In this document: one piece after another, positions 5,976 to 7,054 of the stretch
Layout of the letters: each line of letters begins with the position of its first letter
Position numbering within the stretch: position 1 is the stretch's first letter
Source: an uncultured Thermoleophilia bacterium
GTDB lineage: Bacteria; Actinomycetota; Thermoleophilia; UBA2241
Length of the DNA: 7,054 nucleotides
Direction of reading: 5' to 3'
Assembly (NCBI GenBank): GCA_903921965.1
Contig: CAIXSE010000276.1
Span: 1 to 7,054 of the forward strand
Position numbers and translations under genes: made by a program
Notes under the pieces: model-generated
The model's input: only the letters and a program-made list of their open reading frames with translations
Databases searched by the model: none
Told to the model about the DNA's origin: nothing

Positions 5976-6005
5976 TTGATGGAGGGGTCGCGTATCTCCT
6001 ATAGT
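5976..6005 (+). promoter_or_regulatory. Probable promoter of the MttB-family methyltransferase gene
   Basis: TTGATG (5976-5981) and TATAGT (6000-6005) are 18 bases apart; the -10 matches the sigma-70 consensus at five of six positions. Transcription would start near 6012, giving an mRNA leader of about 260 bases before the ATG at 6272. This is the best promoter match in the window. Confidence 0.55.
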
Positions 6006-6038
6006 CGCGCTCACAGCCGTACCAAACGGCGACACAAG

Positions 6039-6113
6039 GAGAAGGGCGTGGGTACTGTTGCCCCACACCCTTCTCATCGCACGTGTGGCACACTCCGGGC
6101 TTCGGCCCACGCC
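6039..6113 (+). other. Leader RNA region with two mutually exclusive pairings
   Basis: GAGAAGGG (6039-6046) plus GTGGG (6048-6052) pair with CCCAC (6062-6066) plus CCCTTCTC (6068-6075), 13 pairs with one mismatch. Alternatively GGCGTGGG (6045-6052) is exactly complementary to CCCACGCC (6106-6113), enclosing a GGGC-TTCG-GCCC hairpin (6097-6108) that competes at its last bases. Both alternatives use 6045-6052, so only one can form. This is the layout of a switching leader. No known riboswitch class is recognised. Confidence 0.4.
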
Positions 6114-6122
6114 AGGAGCATG

Positions 6123-6197
6123 ATGGGCTACGTTCCCACGGTCGACAGGCTCGTGGAGAGAACCGCGCTCAAGGGAGGAGGCGGGATGACGAGATGA
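6123..6197 (+). CDS. Possible 24-residue upstream ORF before the methyltransferase gene
   Basis: AGGAG (6114-6118) precedes tandem ATG codons at 6120 and 6123. From 6123 the frame gives a 24-residue peptide beginning MGYVPTVDRLVE and ending GGGGMTR, with TGA at 6195-6197. The stop abuts the first base of the stem-loop at 6198-6233. Within it, a second strong ribosome-binding sequence at 6176-6185 starts an in-frame three-codon ORF, Met-Thr-Arg-stop. I recognise no family. It is listed for its position relative to the stem-loop, as a possible leader peptide; chance is quite possible. Confidence 0.28.
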   Translation: MGYVPTVDRLVERTALKGGGGMTR

Positions 6198-6275
6198 GGG
6201 CGAGCCCACGTGGCCCCGTGGCCGGGCTCGCCCGCCACCGCTGTCTGCAAGGTGTGTAAGAAGGAGGCGGAATGA
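6176..6275 (+). repeat. Duplicated ribosome-binding/start sequence before the methyltransferase
   Basis: AGGAGGCGGGATGA (6176-6189) and AGGAGGCGGAATGA (6262-6275) match at 13 of 14 positions. Both contain a strong Shine-Dalgarno sequence and an ATG. The second is the true start region of the methyltransferase; the first opens only Met-Thr-Arg-stop. Confidence 0.55.
6198..6233 (+). terminator. Strong stem-loop 38 bases before the methyltransferase start
   Basis: Perfect 10-base arms, GGGCGAGCCC (6198-6207) and GGGCTCGCCC (6224-6233), with ACG/CGT able to pair in the loop. No U-tract follows. It lies between the promoter and the ATG and directly follows the upstream ORF stop, so it may attenuate transcription, pause polymerase or protect the mRNA 5' region. 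Confidence 0.5.
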
Positions 6276-7054
6276 TTCGAAGTCAAAGGTCAGGCATCAA
6301 CCACCAGGGTGGCATCGGCATCGACGTCTTCAGCGAGGACGAGCGCCAGGCCATCCACTGGGGCACCGTCGAGGTCCTCGAGACGGCCGGCATCTGGGTG
6401 GAGGATGACGAAGCGCTCGACCTGTTCGCCGACGGCGGCTGCAAGGTCGACCGTTCCACGCGCAAGGTGAGGATCCCCCAGCACGTGCTCGAGGAGTGCA
6501 TCGGCTGGGCACCCTCGACCGTCACGCTCTGCGGCCGCGACCCCGCCAAGGACCTCGTCATGGAGGGCCGCCGCGTCGCCTTCACGAACTTCGCCGAGGG
6601 CGTCAAGGCCGTCGACCCGTGGAGCGGCAAGCTGCGCCCCACCACCAAGAAGGACGTCGGTGACCTCGCCCGCCTCGTCGACGCGCTCGACGACATCGAG
6701 GTCTACACGATCGCCGTGACCGCGACCGACGTGCCCCCGGAGGTCGCCGAGGCGCACCTCATCGAGCAGTCGCTCCTGAACACGGTGAAGCCGATCTGCT
6801 CGCTGGCGCTCGGCCACCACGGCGCGCGCCTGCACATCGACGCGGCCGCGGCCGTCGTCGGCGGCCACGACAAGCTCGCCGACCGCCCGATGCTGCTCTT
6901 CCTCAGCTGCCCGGTCTCGCCGCTCAAGCTGATGGGCGAGTTCAGCGGCTGCATCATCGAGGCCGCCCGCGCCCACCAGGTCGCGATGCCGCTCTCGATG
7001 GCCATGTCCGGCGGCTCCGCCCCCGTGACCCTGGCCGGCACGATGGTCACGCAC
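6272..7054 (+). CDS. MttB-family (trimethylamine methyltransferase-like) corrinoid-dependent methyltransferase, C-terminus cut by the window edge
   Basis: The first 261 residues of a protein that is usually about 480-500. Family enzymes transfer a methyl group from trimethylamine, glycine betaine or related quaternary amines to the cobalt of a partner corrinoid protein in the cytoplasm. Recognisable segments: IHWGTVEVLETAGIWVEDDEAL (28-49), KVRIPQHVLEECIGWAPSTV (65-84) followed by LCGRDP, the GHHG turn (181-184), the barrel strand MLLFLSCPVSPLKL (207-220), and MSGGSAPVTLAGTMV (245-259), the family's glycine-rich segment. The start is fixed by AAGGAGG (6261-6267) four bases before the ATG. True trimethylamine methyltransferases carry an in-frame UAG (pyrrolysine) in the C-terminal half; non-pyrrolysine relatives such as glycine betaine methyltransferase do not. 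That position lies beyond the window, so the substrate class cannot be decided and I give no symbol. Confidence 0.93.
   Translation, partial: MIRSQRSGINHQGGIGIDVFSEDERQAIHWGTVEVLETAGIWVEDDEALDLFADGGCKVDRSTRKVRIPQHVLEECIGWAPSTVTLCGRDPAKDLVMEGRRVAFTNFAEGVKAVDPWSGKLRPTTKKDVGDLARLVDALDDIEVYTIAVTATDVPPEVAEAHLIEQSLLNTVKPICSLALGHHGARLHIDAAAAVVGGHDKLADRPMLLFLSCPVSPLKLMGEFSGCIIEAARAHQVAMPLSMAMSGGSAPVTLAGTMVTH

Larger units (their letters stand above)
5817..6022. repeat. Two copies of a 13-base direct repeat in the methyltransferase upstream region
   Basis: CTCACAGCCGTAC occurs at 5817-5829 and 6010-6022, 193 bp apart, both in non-coding DNA. The downstream copy lies at about the predicted transcription start of the methyltransferase gene. 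The upstream copy lies between the 112-residue gene and its promoter candidate. A regulator bridging the two sites is possible. A 13-base exact repeat is unlikely by chance in a region this short. Confidence 0.45.

Noticed and set aside
6111..6118. GCCAGGAG resembling part of a cobalamin riboswitch B12 box
   Set aside because: The other conserved cobalamin elements (the GCCACTG-like segment and the GGGAA/GGTG core) are not visible nearby. An Rfam cobalamin model scan of 6006-6271 would settle it.
5934..6122. Long version of the upstream ORF beginning at 5934
   Set aside because: It would start before the best promoter, lacks a ribosome binding site and crosses the -10 element. Only the short version from 6120/6123 is worth considering.
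6290..7054. Minus-strand open frame of 254 codons at the right edge
   Set aside because: It is the antisense of the methyltransferase, which has unmistakable MttB-family segments on the plus strand.
1..7054. CRISPR arrays, tRNA or rRNA genes, insertion sequences, attachment sites
   Set aside because: No regularly spaced repeats, cloverleaf, rRNA-like stretch, transposase or terminal inverted repeats were seen on reading both strands.

Overview
The window is about two-thirds G+C. Its genes have strongly GC-biased third codon positions, strong GGAGG-type ribosome binding sites and one GTG start, and its stem-loops mostly lack U-tracts. This fits a high-GC Gram-positive bacterium (Actinomycetota). 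An MttB-family corrinoid-dependent methyltransferase points to an anaerobe with methyl-group metabolism, possibly of the Coriobacteriia type. That lineage is an inference from style and gene content, not from a marker gene.

Layout. Left half, all minus strand: an APC-superfamily permease that runs off the left edge (1-1148); a 404-bp gap (1149-1552) holding a promoter candidate, a possible 47-codon leader ORF and an attenuator-like stem-loop; a sodium:solute symporter (1553-3172); a 256-bp gap with stem-loops; and a helical, HEAT-like protein of unknown role (3429-4310). A compact divergent promoter region (4311-4535), full of short repeats, separates that gene from a plus-strand protein made of two PAS domains and nothing else (4536-5366). 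It converges on a 112-residue orphan gene on the minus strand (5410-5748). A 523-bp non-coding region (5749-6271) follows, with a good sigma-70-like promoter, several stem-loops, a possible 24-codon upstream ORF and a duplicated ribosome-binding/start sequence. It leads into the MttB-family methyltransferase, which runs off the right edge (6272-7054).

How the genes may work together (inference): MttB-family enzymes move a methyl group from a quaternary or tertiary methylamine to a corrinoid protein. Two transporters of different families could import the methylated amine or a related amino-acid-like substrate, and the stand-alone PAS protein could be a ligand or redox sensor for the locus. 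No corrinoid protein, reductive activator or histidine kinase is visible, so the pathway is incomplete here. The most unusual structure is in the leaders: both the permease and the methyltransferase seem to be preceded by a small ORF whose stop codon lies in, or directly against, a strong stem-loop.
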